From contig JALDXQ010000005.1 of NCBI GenBank assembly GCA_032156805.1, positions 1 to 64,000 of the forward strand: a stretch of 64,000 bases of DNA, given 5' to 3'. Below the pieces are notes generated by a model. That model made no database searches and had not been told where the DNA came from. It saw nothing but the letters and a program-made list of their open reading frames with translations. A program made the position numbers and the translations under genes. Shown here piece by piece: positions 36,641 through 46,031 of the stretch; the stretch's first letter is position 1; each line of letters opens with the position of its first letter. Origin of the DNA: Gp6-AA40 sp032156805. GTDB lineage: Bacteria > Acidobacteriota > Vicinamibacteria > Vicinamibacterales > UBA2999.

Positions 36641-36650
36641 TGCCGCTTCC

Positions 36651-37532
36651 CTAGCCCTTGTAACCGTAGATCATGCGATGCCAGCCGACGCGCCGTCCGA
36701 TGCTTCGTTCCACAGACTGCGGGATGAGCCTTCTCACGAACGGCCAGTGGTCAATGTTGAACTCCCACACCTCCTGGCGTACGCGCGTGAAATCCTTGAA
36801 CAGCGCGGCTGCTTCGCCATAGCCATACACGCGCGCCAGCGGGCAGAAAGGGCCATCTGTGTTCATGCTGACCCACTCGTCGTGCGTCATCCTGCCCTTC
36901 TTGATCAACCGCTCGCGGTGCCCCTCCAGCTTCCAGCGATGGAACCCGGTGATCGCCGCGACGATTCGAGGCATCGGCCTCGGAAGGAGAATCCATCGGA
37001 ACAGCTTTCGCAGGAACATGATCTCGATGTAGTAGTTGATCGACGTCCGGTTGTAGAGCATCACAGTGATGGTGCCGCCCGGCCTCAGCACCCGGTGAAG
37101 CTCCTTCACGATCTTCTCGGGCGCGGGAGAATGGTGAATCACGCCGAAGCTGTATACGTGATCGAAGGATGCATCCGGGAACGGGATCCGGTCCTCGGCA
37201 TTCGCGACACGGAACTGGCCAGACACGCCGAACAGGCGGAAGCGCTCCTCGGCGAGTTCGATCCCGTGGGGCGTCAGGTCGACACCGACGTAGCGGGCAC
37301 CGTTCTTCGCAAACTCCAGGCCGTCGGTCGCGATTCCGCAGCCCAGTTCGAGGATGTCCTTGTCCCGAAAGGCGTGAAAGGCGGCGACGTGCGGCACGTG
37401 CCACTCGCGACCGCCGAACCGCTTTCGGGTTATCTCCGCAAAGTACTCCCTGCGATCCTCGGCCTGGGACAAGTGAGCCTGACAGGGACTCTCGTTCCAG
37501 AAATCTTTGACCGTTTCAACACTCGCGTTCAT
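36651..37532 (-). CDS. Class I SAM-dependent methyltransferase
   Basis: A 293-aa enzyme with a clear type-11 fold: motif I DILELGCGIATDGLEFA (about residue 59), YVGVDLTPHGIELAEE, FDHVYSFGVIHHSPAPEK, and RVLRPGGTITVMLYN. The C-terminal half (residues 180-293) has an aromatic-rich helical region ending GWHRMIYGYKG. It opens the tightly spaced operon, 10 bases before the FkbH gene. A shared substrate with the ACP cassette is possible but not shown by sequence. Confidence 0.88.
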   Translation of the reverse strand: MNASVETVKDFWNESPCQAHLSQAEDRREYFAEITRKRFGGREWHVPHVAAFHAFRDKDILELGCGIATDGLEFAKNGARYVGVDLTPHGIELAEERFRLFGVSGQFRVANAEDRIPFPDASFDHVYSFGVIHHSPAPEKIVKELHRVLRPGGTITVMLYNRTSINYYIEIMFLRKLFRWILLPRPMPRIVAAITGFHRWKLEGHRERLIKKGRMTHDEWVSMNTDGPFCPLARVYGYGEAAALFKDFTRVRQEVWEFNIDHWPFVRRLIPQSVERSIGRRVGWHRMIYGYKG

Positions 37533-37668
37533 GTCACCTTCACCCTTGCGCTTGCTTGAGACGCTCGTACTCTGTGGCAGAATCCGAGCGGCCCGCCGAG
37601 AATCCTTCCAATGTGCATTTGCTCGGCGCGATGGAAGTGCACCGACTCCGGACTCACTAACGCTGAGG

Positions 37669-39183
37669 TCACCCCTGTGCTCGGGCGGAGCGCCTCCCGA
37701 CTGGATTGGCGGGGCCCCGCCACGATGGGTTCAATGTGGGTACTCCAATCACCTTTGGAGGTGGCCCGCTACCGGAAGCGGGACGCGATCGGTCGCCGCG
37801 ACCACCTCTTCCCGTCGGCTTGAACATCGGCGACGGCCTGTCCTGCGGCGCGGCCACATGCGCCTTCTGAGGTGACTGGCCGACATAGTCGATCGAAATC
37901 AGAAAGAACATCGTCCAGATAGGATGCAGTCCCCTGAAGGCCGCCTCCGTGTAGTTGTACGCGATCATTGCGAACAGCATGCCCATCCCAAAACGGCCGA
38001 AGTCGAAGTCCGTCAGCAACTCGCCCCGAATCTTGCGGTACGTGGCGAACAGCAGGATTAGCAGCAGAGCGACCCCTACCCACCCGAGGTTGAGATAGGT
38101 TTCCAGGTAGCCGTTGTGCGCCTGGTTGGGACGGAAATCCCATCGCGACCAGATGAACTCCCGTCGCTCTCCTAGCCAGAAGCTATCGAACCCAGCGCCA
38201 AGTAGTGGATTGATTGGTACCGATAGCAGGTCTGGCCACATCTCAGTACGAGTAGTCAGCGTCGGGTTACGGCCGAGAGCGCGAATTGTCAAGTCGTGAA
38301 TGCCGAAACCGGCCTCGGCGACGACGGCAAAGAGCAAAGCCGCGATCACATACGTACCGAAGTAGCGCTTGCTCACCAATGGCGAACCGAGGATTGCCAT
38401 CGTGCTGATTCCGATAATGAGGCACACGAGGGCCGTCGCGCTATTTGACGCGGACACCAGCCACCATGTCATCCAGAGGCAGAACAGGGTAATGCCGATT
38501 TCCTCCCGCCTGCGGCGCGAATCCTCGAGTCGCCGGGAAACCAGCAGGTTCCAGACGAAGAACAGACCGAAGACGAGGCACATGTAACCGAGCGTGTTCT
38601 TCGTCATGGCGACCCCGCGGTTCTCAGGCAACCCGGTCCATGAGTCGAAGGCTCGGCCAAGCTGGGGGTAGTACTTGATGAAGAGAATGGACAGCGGCAT
38701 CAGCACAAGGGCCGCTCTCTTCATGACGCGCCGCAGCGCCTCGGCCCGATCCGGCTCTGTCAGAATAATCAGGACCATGACCGGTTGCCCGAGAGTCTTG
38801 ATCCACCGCTTGAACGCCACGAACGGGAAGTCCGACCACGTGATCGCAAGCGCGCAGTAGATCAGGAACACCGTCAGCACGACGTTTGCGGTCATGAATG
38901 CCGTAGGTGAGAATCGCCGCCGGATCAGCACCAGGACGCCAAGCGTGATCAGCAGCACGAACACAGCCGCATCGAGCGGGCTGCCGTCCTCGAGCGACAC
39001 GGCGCCACCAACTGGAAGACCGAGAATGCCGAGCCAGGACGAGACAGCCCGGGAGCTGATGATAAAAATCCAAATGACCGGAAGCCAGAGTGCGGAGCTA
39101 ACTGCGGGCGCACGATGGGCGTCGCGCCAGAGCATGAAGCCCGAGAAGACGACGGTGATGAGCAGTGCTAGCGGCGGAGGCAT
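37669..39183 (-). CDS. O-antigen ligase / Wzy-type polymerase family protein
   Basis: A 504-aa polytopic membrane protein with about 11-12 hydrophobic segments. A large periplasmic loop lies near residues 325-370 and carries the family motif QAHNGYLETYLNLGWVG, whose His is conserved in O-antigen ligases and polymerases. RPNQAHNG plus the preceding GAGFDSFWLGERRE agree with the Wzy_C pattern. In this locus the likely role is polymerisation of the lipid-linked repeat units; a ligase role is possible. The C-terminal about 60 residues are polar and proline/arginine-rich. Confidence 0.85.
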   Translation of the reverse strand: MPPPLALLITVVFSGFMLWRDAHRAPAVSSALWLPVIWIFIISSRAVSSWLGILGLPVGGAVSLEDGSPLDAAVFVLLITLGVLVLIRRRFSPTAFMTANVVLTVFLIYCALAITWSDFPFVAFKRWIKTLGQPVMVLIILTEPDRAEALRRVMKRAALVLMPLSILFIKYYPQLGRAFDSWTGLPENRGVAMTKNTLGYMCLVFGLFFVWNLLVSRRLEDSRRRREEIGITLFCLWMTWWLVSASNSATALVCLIIGISTMAILGSPLVSKRYFGTYVIAALLFAVVAEAGFGIHDLTIRALGRNPTLTTRTEMWPDLLSVPINPLLGAGFDSFWLGERREFIWSRWDFRPNQAHNGYLETYLNLGWVGVALLLILLFATYRKIRGELLTDFDFGRFGMGMLFAMIAYNYTEAAFRGLHPIWTMFFLISIDYVGQSPQKAHVAAPQDRPSPMFKPTGRGGRGDRSRPASGSGPPPKVIGVPTLNPSWRGPANPVGRRSARAQG

Positions 39184-39233
39184 TTGCCACCGTGGCGGGG
39201 CGACGGGTCACGTACGTGCCCCGCTGGATAACC

Positions 39234-39935
39234 CTAATCAGCGATGCATTCGAAAAACGTGAACGCCAGCGTGCGGTCCGTGCAGACGAGCCTGAAACGC
39301 AACGACGTTTCTTGCATGAATTCCTCGAACGCCTTCGGCTCGTGCTCGACGTGGTTCATTTCGTCGAAGTAGATGAACGTGCCCGGCCTGATGTGCGGAC
39401 GCATCTGCTTCAGAACGAACCGTGTCGACGAGTATAGGTCGGCGTCCATGACGATGACCAGCACATCGTGCGGCGGCGGATTGTAGCCGGGCAGCACGTC
39501 GTCGAACCACCCCTTCAAGAAGCTCACCCGGGGGTCGTCGACGGCAGGAATCCGCCCGCCGGTTGTGAAGTGACCCGGCATGTGCGGGCCCCAGGTTTCT
39601 GGCAGTCCCTCGAAGCTGTCGAAGCCGTGCAGCCGCGTCTCGGGGTGGTGGAGCTGCGACGCCCAGTATCTGATGCTGGCACCCTCGAACACCCCAAACT
39701 CGAGGTAGAGAACGTGTCGATCTCGCACGCGCGCCGCGACGGTGTCGAACACTTCCCAGCGATCACGGAGCCGGGAGGCCGGCTCGAACCCGTGATCGCG
39801 CATCCAGCGGCCGATGATCAGGTAATTGGCTGCGGCATGCGCCTGGGAGAAGCAACGCTCCGGCAGGCGAGCCCCGGCGAGCGTCAGCAGATACTTCGTA
39901 TTGGTGATGATCCCTTCGAGGACGCGATTGCCCAC
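39234..39935 (-). CDS. TylF-family O-methyltransferase
   Basis: A 233-aa protein of the macrocin-O-methyltransferase (TylF) group: VLYLEFGVFEGASIRYWA is motif I, GFDSFEGLPETWGPHM is characteristic, and DVLVIVMDADLYSSTRFV carries the metal-binding Asp pair, followed by GTFIYFDEMNHVEHE. These Mg-dependent enzymes methylate sugar hydroxyls. It is placed between the polymerase and the beta-helix protein and probably methylates a repeat-unit sugar. Confidence 0.88.
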   Translation of the reverse strand: MGNRVLEGIITNTKYLLTLAGARLPERCFSQAHAAANYLIIGRWMRDHGFEPASRLRDRWEVFDTVAARVRDRHVLYLEFGVFEGASIRYWASQLHHPETRLHGFDSFEGLPETWGPHMPGHFTTGGRIPAVDDPRVSFLKGWFDDVLPGYNPPPHDVLVIVMDADLYSSTRFVLKQMRPHIRPGTFIYFDEMNHVEHEPKAFEEFMQETSLRFRLVCTDRTLAFTFFECIAD

Positions 39936-39962
39936 TCGCCGACGTTTTATTTCGACTCCGCG

Positions 39963-41303
39963 CTAAGAGGAGATGACGCGAAGGTTAAGCGGTGCCCTCG
40001 GCGAAGACGCAGCGTCACTGCTGCCACCGTCGTCAGGCGTCCCACCCGAAGATCGCATCGGGTGGGGATAGCGATACTTGCTATAGCCAGGCTTCGGTGC
40101 GCCGACAAAGAAATCGCGCCCGTGCTGCACATGGACGTTGATGTCCGCACCCCCGCTGCACTCATCGGGGGAGAAGTTCTGTAACCTCGGCGATGACTCC
40201 CCGCCACCGCTGTTGTTCCAGATGTAAACGCCCTCCACAACCCCCCCTGAGCCCTGACCCACCTGGTGCGGTGCCGGCCACCCCCTGTCCCAACAGGCGT
40301 ACGGTCCTGCACGTCGCCGCAGGTTCTGCACCTGCATGACGATCTCAGGCTTGCCGGGGATATCCCGCAAGACATTATCGACAACGACGCCAGAGCCGCC
40401 GCGAAGGAATACCCACTGGTTGACCATCGAGTGGCCCGCAAACGTGAACGTGTTGTTGTAGATCTCGAAGTGACGGACGCCAGACGGGCTTGTGTCAGCC
40501 CCGTGGGTGCCTGCAATGGCGTCGCTGAAAGTGTTGTAGCGAATGACCCCGCGGCAATTGTCGTCGATATCGATCGCTTCCTGCACATTGATGATCTGGT
40601 TGTCCTCGACGTACACGTTGCTCGTGCCGGTCGTGTCGCTCGCGCCGTAGACAGGTGGCGCGCCCCAGGCGTTACCGGACGCCTTGCACGAGAAGAACTG
40701 TCGGTTGTTGTACGAAGTCCTTGGATGCTGCGACTGAGTAACGTTTCTGTAGACTACACCCCGAGACACGAAGAACCGCATTCCGCGGACGCTGCTGTGT
40801 CCACCAAACGAGTTGTCGTGGATGAGCACCGGTTTCCCGTTTGTCACTCCCGACACGGTCATCACGTAGAAGTCATTTTGCGTCTCGCGGAACGAGAGCT
40901 GACTGACCTCCACGTGATGGGTCGCATCTTCGGTGATTCTGAGGATCGCCGTGTTGGTTCCAGCCGCCGTCGTGATGACGACCGCTCCTTTGTTGGCCCC
41001 ACGGAGATGGATTCCTTTCCCCGAGATGGTGACGAAGCTCGAAGCCGTCCACGTACAGGAGCCGTTCGGGATGACGACCACGTCGCCGTCTCTCGCTGCA
41101 TTCACTTTCGCCTGAACATCGCCGGCGTTGCATGAGTTCGCCGTGTGCGTGGCGGCGTCGGCCGGCGCACTGGACCAGAGCAGAATCGCGAGCGCTACCA
41201 AGCGGGCCAGCGGCGAGATGCGGGCGGCTGCGGCGTCACCGGCCTGAAGGACGGAAGCGGGCTTCCGCCACCCAAAAAAACAGAGTCGTGCTGTATTCGT
41301 CAT
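39963..41303 (-). CDS. Secreted parallel beta-helix protein (pectate-lyase-like)
   Basis: About 446 aa from Met at 41303 (an in-frame Met at 41342 is also possible). A hydrophobic segment (LARLVALAILLWSSAPADA) is a signal peptide. Then short repeating strands with N/D/G turns (HHVEVSQLSFRE, GKPVLIHDNSFGGHSSV, SNVYVEDNQIIN, VRHFEIYNNTFTFAG, VEGVYIWNNSGGG) form a right-handed beta-helix as in pectate-lyase and NosD-like proteins. The C-terminus ends in a Pro/Ser-rich APLNLRVIS stretch like the beginning of an Fn3 domain. A possible EPS lyase or trimming enzyme; catalytic residues are not assigned. Confidence 0.65.
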   Translation of the reverse strand: MTNTARLCFFGWRKPASVLQAGDAAAARISPLARLVALAILLWSSAPADAATHTANSCNAGDVQAKVNAARDGDVVVIPNGSCTWTASSFVTISGKGIHLRGANKGAVVITTAAGTNTAILRITEDATHHVEVSQLSFRETQNDFYVMTVSGVTNGKPVLIHDNSFGGHSSVRGMRFFVSRGVVYRNVTQSQHPRTSYNNRQFFSCKASGNAWGAPPVYGASDTTGTSNVYVEDNQIINVQEAIDIDDNCRGVIRYNTFSDAIAGTHGADTSPSGVRHFEIYNNTFTFAGHSMVNQWVFLRGGSGVVVDNVLRDIPGKPEIVMQVQNLRRRAGPYACWDRGWPAPHQVGQGSGGVVEGVYIWNNSGGGESSPRLQNFSPDECSGGADINVHVQHGRDFFVGAPKPGYSKYRYPHPMRSSGGTPDDGGSSDAASSPRAPLNLRVISS

Positions 41304-41588
41304 TTGTCGTTGATACCCGTCTGATGAAGCGATGGACGGCAACTCGACACTGCAAGAACACTGCCCGCCAAGATTCCGGTGACGTCAGTCCGGAAAAGGC
41401 CGCACGAGCGTTCCGGGATTCGACATCGCGACCTGCACGATACCGCAAATTTAACTCGCTAGTTTCGGATTTGTACGGATCTTACGAACTTGCGACCTGC
41501 CGTTGGAACCCATTGCGACCCCGCCCGATTTACCGACAAGCGCTCGATTTGCCGACTACGGAGGTCGGGGACCCGGCATGCCGGCGCC

Positions 41589-42713
41589 CTATAGCGCCTC
41601 CGAGATTGCGCGCGCTACTTGCCCCACCTGCTCTCCTGTCAGCTCGGGAAACATCGGCAGAGACAGGATCTCGCTTGACACCTGCAGCGACTGCGGAAAG
41701 TCTTTCGGCGTGTAACCGAGGTGCCGATAGGCGTTCAGATAAGGGAGAGGGATTGGGTAGTGAATGCCCGTGTTGATCCCGGCCGCCGCCAGGACCTTCT
41801 GCAGCTTTTCGCGGCGCCCGTCCGGGACTCGCACGACATAAAGGTGATAAACGGCCCAGACGTCGTCGAGTTCGATGGGCGTCGTCAGTCCTAGGCCCTG
41901 GAGGGCGGTGTCATAGCGGCGGGCCACCGCCCGGCGCTTCTCCGTCCACTCGTCGAGATACCGCAGCTTGACATTCAGGATCGCGGCCTGCAAACCGTCC
42001 AACCGGCTGTTCACGCCCTCGAAGTCGTGGTCGTACTTCTGCGTCCGTCCGTGATTGGCGAGCATGCGCGCCCGGACAGCCCATTCCTCATTGTCGGTAA
42101 CCAGTGCGCCGCCGTCGCCGTAGGCCCCGAGGTTCTTCCCGGGGTAAAAGCTGAAACACGTAATGTCGCCAAGTGTGGCAACCGGTCTCTGCCGGTACAT
42201 GGCGCCATGCGCCTGCGCCGCGTCCCCCACCACGCGCAGTCCGTGCGTGCGCGCCAGCGCCAGGATCGGATCCATGTCTGCGGGCTGGCCGTACAGATGT
42301 ACGGGGATGATCGCCTTGGTCTTCGGCGTGATCTTCTCCTCGATGCGCGCCACGTCGATGTTATAGGTCGCCGGGTCGATGTCGACGAACACGACCTGCG
42401 CGCCGGCCATGCGAATCGCCTCTGACGTCGCGATAAAGCTGTTGGCGACCGTGATCACCTCGTCGCCAGGCCCGATGCCAAGAGCCTTCAACGCGATGAA
42501 GAGCGCGTCTGTGCCATTGGCCACACCGACGCAGTGGCGCGCGCTGCAGTACCTAGCGAACGCCTGCTCGAATTCCTTCACGAAGCGGCCGCCGACAAAC
42601 GCCGTCTCTCCGATGACGGCGGCAATGGCGGCGTCGATCTCGGAGCGGATCGACTCGTACTGACTCTTCAGGTCGACGAAGGGAACGGTTATGTTGGCAT
42701 CGAGTGTCGGCAT
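41589..42713 (-). CDS. DegT/DnrJ/EryC1/StrS-family aminotransferase
   Basis: A 374-aa PLP-dependent sugar aminotransferase. Features: VPFVDLKSQYESIRSEID at the start, GVANGTDALFIALKALG, GDEVITVANSFIATSEAI, VVGDAAQAHGA, and the PLP lysine Lys193 in SFYPGKNLGAYGDGGAL. Such enzymes convert a keto-sugar nucleotide to an amino sugar. Its neighbours are oxidoreductases that could supply the keto group, as in the WlbA-WlbE type pathway. It starts 9 bases after the Gfo/Idh gene ends. Confidence 0.9.
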   Translation of the reverse strand: MPTLDANITVPFVDLKSQYESIRSEIDAAIAAVIGETAFVGGRFVKEFEQAFARYCSARHCVGVANGTDALFIALKALGIGPGDEVITVANSFIATSEAIRMAGAQVVFVDIDPATYNIDVARIEEKITPKTKAIIPVHLYGQPADMDPILALARTHGLRVVGDAAQAHGAMYRQRPVATLGDITCFSFYPGKNLGAYGDGGALVTDNEEWAVRARMLANHGRTQKYDHDFEGVNSRLDGLQAAILNVKLRYLDEWTEKRRAVARRYDTALQGLGLTTPIELDDVWAVYHLYVVRVPDGRREKLQKVLAAAGINTGIHYPIPLPYLNAYRHLGYTPKDFPQSLQVSSEILSLPMFPELTGEQVGQVARAISEAL

Positions 42714-42722
42714 GTGTGAAGT

Positions 42723-43832
42723 TCATCCTCGCAGTGATGTGGCCATGGCGCACGGCTGAGGGACAGAAATCTGCGTGAAGATCGCCTCCATGAGACGCGA
42801 CGTCAGAATGATTTCGCGGTACGGGATCGGTAACGGGCCGCTGCCCCGAATGCTGCGGTAGAACTGGTCGATCAATTCCTTGATACCGAAGTCCTGGTGC
42901 AACTCGCGGCTGAGGAACCTGGCAACGTTCAGCCGCCCGTTCCTCAGATGCTCGCGCGCGGAAAGGATCGGGGGCACGAAGTAGGTGAGATAGCTCTTGT
43001 GCGCACGCTTCGGGTGAAGAACGAGACTGCCGCTCCGCTGATCGACGACCAGCGAGTTGACCGGTCCGCAGACGCGGAACTGATTCAAACCTGGGGATAT
43101 CCCCGTCGAGAAACAGAATGTCGCTGTCGTCCCGTTGCTGTCGCGGATGAGCACGCGAAGCTCGTCGAGCACCTCGGCGCCACCGAGACTGCGAAGCCGC
43201 GGGCTCTGGTGCGCGGTCGCGATCACGTCAGTGATCTCGTCGTCGAGAAATTCTGCGAGCCTTGCAAGACCGTGGCTGACGATGTTGTGGAACAGCTGCC
43301 CCGGGAGCTGCCGCACCCAGTGCGTGCGGCTCGCCAGCACCGGGCCGGCGTAACTCAGGTCGTCCAGGTCGTAGGACCAGTAGCTCTCGAGATGAACCGG
43401 CCGGCCACCCAGGTACCCTTCTGCGACGCGGCGCCGCATGTCTCGCATCTCCAGCGTGAACTGGTAGTTGTGGCCGGCTGTGATCTTGACGCTAGAAGCC
43501 TCCGCAAGCGCGATCAGCGTCTCGGTCTCGGCGGCAGTAACCGTAAACGGCTTCTCGAGGTAGACGTGGACTCCCGCATGCACGCAGTCGCGGGCAAGGG
43601 AATAGTGACTCTGCGGCGGCGTCGTGATGTGTACGACGTCGGGCGACGACGCCGCCAGCGTCTGCTGAAGATCGTCGAAGGCCGCCGGGATTCGAAACCG
43701 CTCGGCGAGCTGCTGCGCCATGAGACGGTCCCGATCGCAGACCGCAACGATCTCGGAATCGGGGATCCGGCGAATCGCCTGCACGTGCAGGTCGGCAATC
43801 TTGCCGCAACCAACTATGGCGACTCTCAGCAT
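42723..43832 (-). CDS. Gfo/Idh/MocA-family oxidoreductase
   Basis: A 369-aa NAD(P)-dependent sugar oxidoreductase. The N-terminal Rossmann motif VAIVGCGKIADLHVQA and the EKP motif VYLEKPFTVTAAETE are clear; ITAGHNYQFTLEMRDMRRR follows, and the C-domain has SHGLARLAEFLDDEI. Compared with classical members the C-domain has an extra part (about residues 240-330). The substrate may be a nucleotide-linked sugar. One of three such oxidoreductases in the block. Confidence 0.85.
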   Translation of the reverse strand: MLRVAIVGCGKIADLHVQAIRRIPDSEIVAVCDRDRLMAQQLAERFRIPAAFDDLQQTLAASSPDVVHITTPPQSHYSLARDCVHAGVHVYLEKPFTVTAAETETLIALAEASSVKITAGHNYQFTLEMRDMRRRVAEGYLGGRPVHLESYWSYDLDDLSYAGPVLASRTHWVRQLPGQLFHNIVSHGLARLAEFLDDEITDVIATAHQSPRLRSLGGAEVLDELRVLIRDSNGTTATFCFSTGISPGLNQFRVCGPVNSLVVDQRSGSLVLHPKRAHKSYLTYFVPPILSAREHLRNGRLNVARFLSRELHQDFGIKELIDQFYRSIRGSGPLPIPYREIILTSRLMEAIFTQISVPQPCAMATSLRG

Positions 43833-43847
43833 TTACTGTGACAGCAT

Positions 43848-44906
43848 CTACTTGGCTGCGGCGTTGCCAGCCGTTCCGAATTGACCGAGAAATGCCGATA
43901 TCGCCGCGTCCATTCCCACACGCGGCGTCCAGCCGAGCCGCTCCTTGAGCTTCCGGTTCGAGAACTGGCAGCGCTTCCATTCGGCCGCACATCGGCGGCG
44001 ATTGAAGACAGGAGGAAGCTGACCTTCGGACCGGCGTGAGTACTCCTCCCACAACGAGCACAGGCGGTACCCCAGCCAGTAGGGAATCCGAACGCAGCGA
44101 AATCGGCCGGCGCGCCGGCGATACGCCTTCAGGAACTGTCTGGCCGTCGGCAGCTCGTCGTCGACGACATTGAAGACTTCGCCGTCGACTCCGGGGACGA
44201 GGCCAGCGAGCACGATCGCTTCGGCGCAGTTGTCCACGTATGTGAGAGGCACCAGGTGCGATCCGCCGATCTGGATGAAGAACCCGAAGGTATCGATACC
44301 GATCCGGCCGCTCAGTTCCTTCTTGCCAGGACCGAACACGGCACCGGGCCGGAGAATCACGAAGCTAAGCGCGCGGTCGCCGTAGGACCTGACAACTTGC
44401 TCTTGCTTCAGCTTGCCGAATCCATACGCGTCATACCGCTCCTGGGGCGCATCTTCCAATGGGCAGCGTTCGTCAATGAGCGAGACGCCCTTCGCCGCGA
44501 GGTTGGAATACACGGCAAACGAGCTGACGTTCACGAACCGCTTCGGGTTACCGAACTGCAGGAAGCTCTCAATGAGGTTGCGAGTTGCCAGGGCAGAGTT
44601 GAGAAAAGCGCCCGCAAACGACTTCTCCATTCCGGCGGCGAGATGATAAACGACGGACACGCCCCGTGCCGCCGCCGTGCAGGCGTCAGGTGAGGTGAGA
44701 TCGCCGGCAACGATCTCCACGCCGTCGCGACCGCACCTGTCGAGCACGCTCTCGAGGCGACCGAGCCGACTCGACGAACGAACGAGGCAGCGGATGTTGG
44801 TGAGCCCGCGGCCGAGCAGTGTCTCGACAACCTTGGAACCGATGAAGCCGCTCGAACCAGTCACTAGGACTGTGTCGTGTGGCGACAAGATGGACACCGT
44901 CGTCAC
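43848..44906 (-). CDS. NAD-dependent epimerase/dehydratase family protein
   Basis: About 352 aa from GTG 44906, which overlaps the stop of the oxidoreductase gene in GTGA; an upstream ATG at 44927 gives 7 more residues. It is an extended SDR: VLVTGSSGFIGSKVVETLL, VVYHLAAGMEKSFAG, a Y-x3-K catalytic pair in YDAYGFGKLKQEQ, VPLTYVDNCAEAIVLA and GEVFNVVDDELPTAR. The reaction could be epimerisation, dehydration or reduction; not decided by sequence. Confidence 0.85.
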   Translation of the reverse strand: MTTVSILSPHDTVLVTGSSGFIGSKVVETLLGRGLTNIRCLVRSSSRLGRLESVLDRCGRDGVEIVAGDLTSPDACTAAARGVSVVYHLAAGMEKSFAGAFLNSALATRNLIESFLQFGNPKRFVNVSSFAVYSNLAAKGVSLIDERCPLEDAPQERYDAYGFGKLKQEQVVRSYGDRALSFVILRPGAVFGPGKKELSGRIGIDTFGFFIQIGGSHLVPLTYVDNCAEAIVLAGLVPGVDGEVFNVVDDELPTARQFLKAYRRRAGRFRCVRIPYWLGYRLCSLWEEYSRRSEGQLPPVFNRRRCAAEWKRCQFSNRKLKERLGWTPRVGMDAAISAFLGQFGTAGNAAAK

Positions 44907-45970
44907 GATGCCACCCCGAGCCGGCACTTCTTCGGCCGGAACCGGAGCTGCACGTCGCTGTTGGTCTCGATCGACTCGTAGATCGCCGTGATCAACTCCA
45001 GCGACTTTCGCCCCTCGAGACCGTCGACGAGCGCTGCCTTCTTGGTTTGCAGCGATGTGACCACGCCGCGCAGATACTCGCCGAGGTTGTAGCCGAAGTC
45101 CGGAGGATTGCGTCCGAAGCGTTCGAACACCAGATCATCGATCGGTTGCTTGTCCTCGAAATTCCACGTCAGCAGCTCGTTCATGAAGAACCCGCCGATC
45201 ACCACACTCCCCTTCTCGCCGAGAATGCTGATCGAGCCTTCCAGGTCCTTCGGCCGGGTCGCCGTCGTGGCCTCGAGGATGCCGAGCGCACCGGAGTTGA
45301 ACCGGATCAGGGCGACGCCAGTGTCCTCGCACTCGATCTTCACGAGACGAGTGGTGGCCATGCTGCGAAGCGACTCCACGCCGCCCATGAACCACGTCAA
45401 CATGTCGATGTGGTGCACAGCCTGATTCATGAACACCCCGCCGTCGTGCGCCCATGTACCGCGCCACGATTCCGAGTCGTAATAGGCCTGATCGCGCGTC
45501 CATCGCAGGCGCACCGTGCCCATCACCAGGCGCCCGAACCGCCCCTGCTCGAGGGCTTCCCGGGCCCTGACGACCGGCGGGTTATAGCGGTTCTGATGCA
45601 CGACGAAGAGTTTGATGCCATGGGCATCGCAGGCCTCGATCATTCGGTCGGCATCTTCCAGGCGCAGCGCCAGCGGCTTCTCGACGACAATCGGCCGTCC
45701 GTACTCGACCAGATCCAGAACGTTGGTACAATGAGCACCACTCGGCGTGAGCACGGAGAACACGTCGATCGTGTCGCCCACTGCCTGCATCAGCTCGCCA
45801 ACGCTGCCGAACGCCGGGGCGCCGTATGTGGCCGAGAACTCCCGTGCCCGTGACAAATCCAGATCCACGAAGGCGCCGATCTCCGCTCCCTCCACGTGCT
45901 TCTGCAGCGCGTGCGCATGTTTCCGCGCAATGTTTCCGCAACCAATCAAGGCAAACCGCAAACTGCTCAT
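44903..45970 (-). CDS. Gfo/Idh/MocA-family oxidoreductase (WlbA-like)
   Basis: About 355 aa from Met 45970 (MSSLRFALIGCGNIARKHAHAL). The EKP motif is VVEKPLALRLEDADRMIEAC, followed by LFVVHQNRYNPPVVRARE, WAHDGGVFMNQAVHHIDML with the catalytic His region, and FERFGRNPPDFGYN. The pattern resembles the UDP-GlcNAcA 3-dehydrogenase type (WlbA) that feeds a DegT aminotransferase. It overlaps the SDR gene by 4 bases. Confidence 0.87.
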   Translation of the reverse strand: MSSLRFALIGCGNIARKHAHALQKHVEGAEIGAFVDLDLSRAREFSATYGAPAFGSVGELMQAVGDTIDVFSVLTPSGAHCTNVLDLVEYGRPIVVEKPLALRLEDADRMIEACDAHGIKLFVVHQNRYNPPVVRAREALEQGRFGRLVMGTVRLRWTRDQAYYDSESWRGTWAHDGGVFMNQAVHHIDMLTWFMGGVESLRSMATTRLVKIECEDTGVALIRFNSGALGILEATTATRPKDLEGSISILGEKGSVVIGGFFMNELLTWNFEDKQPIDDLVFERFGRNPPDFGYNLGEYLRGVVTSLQTKKAALVDGLEGRKSLELITAIYESIETNSDVQLRFRPKKCRLGVAS

Positions 45971-46031
45971 GCCTTCAGTTCCCCACATTCATTCGGCTGT
46001 GGCGACCACAACGAACCTGCCGCGCCGGCAG

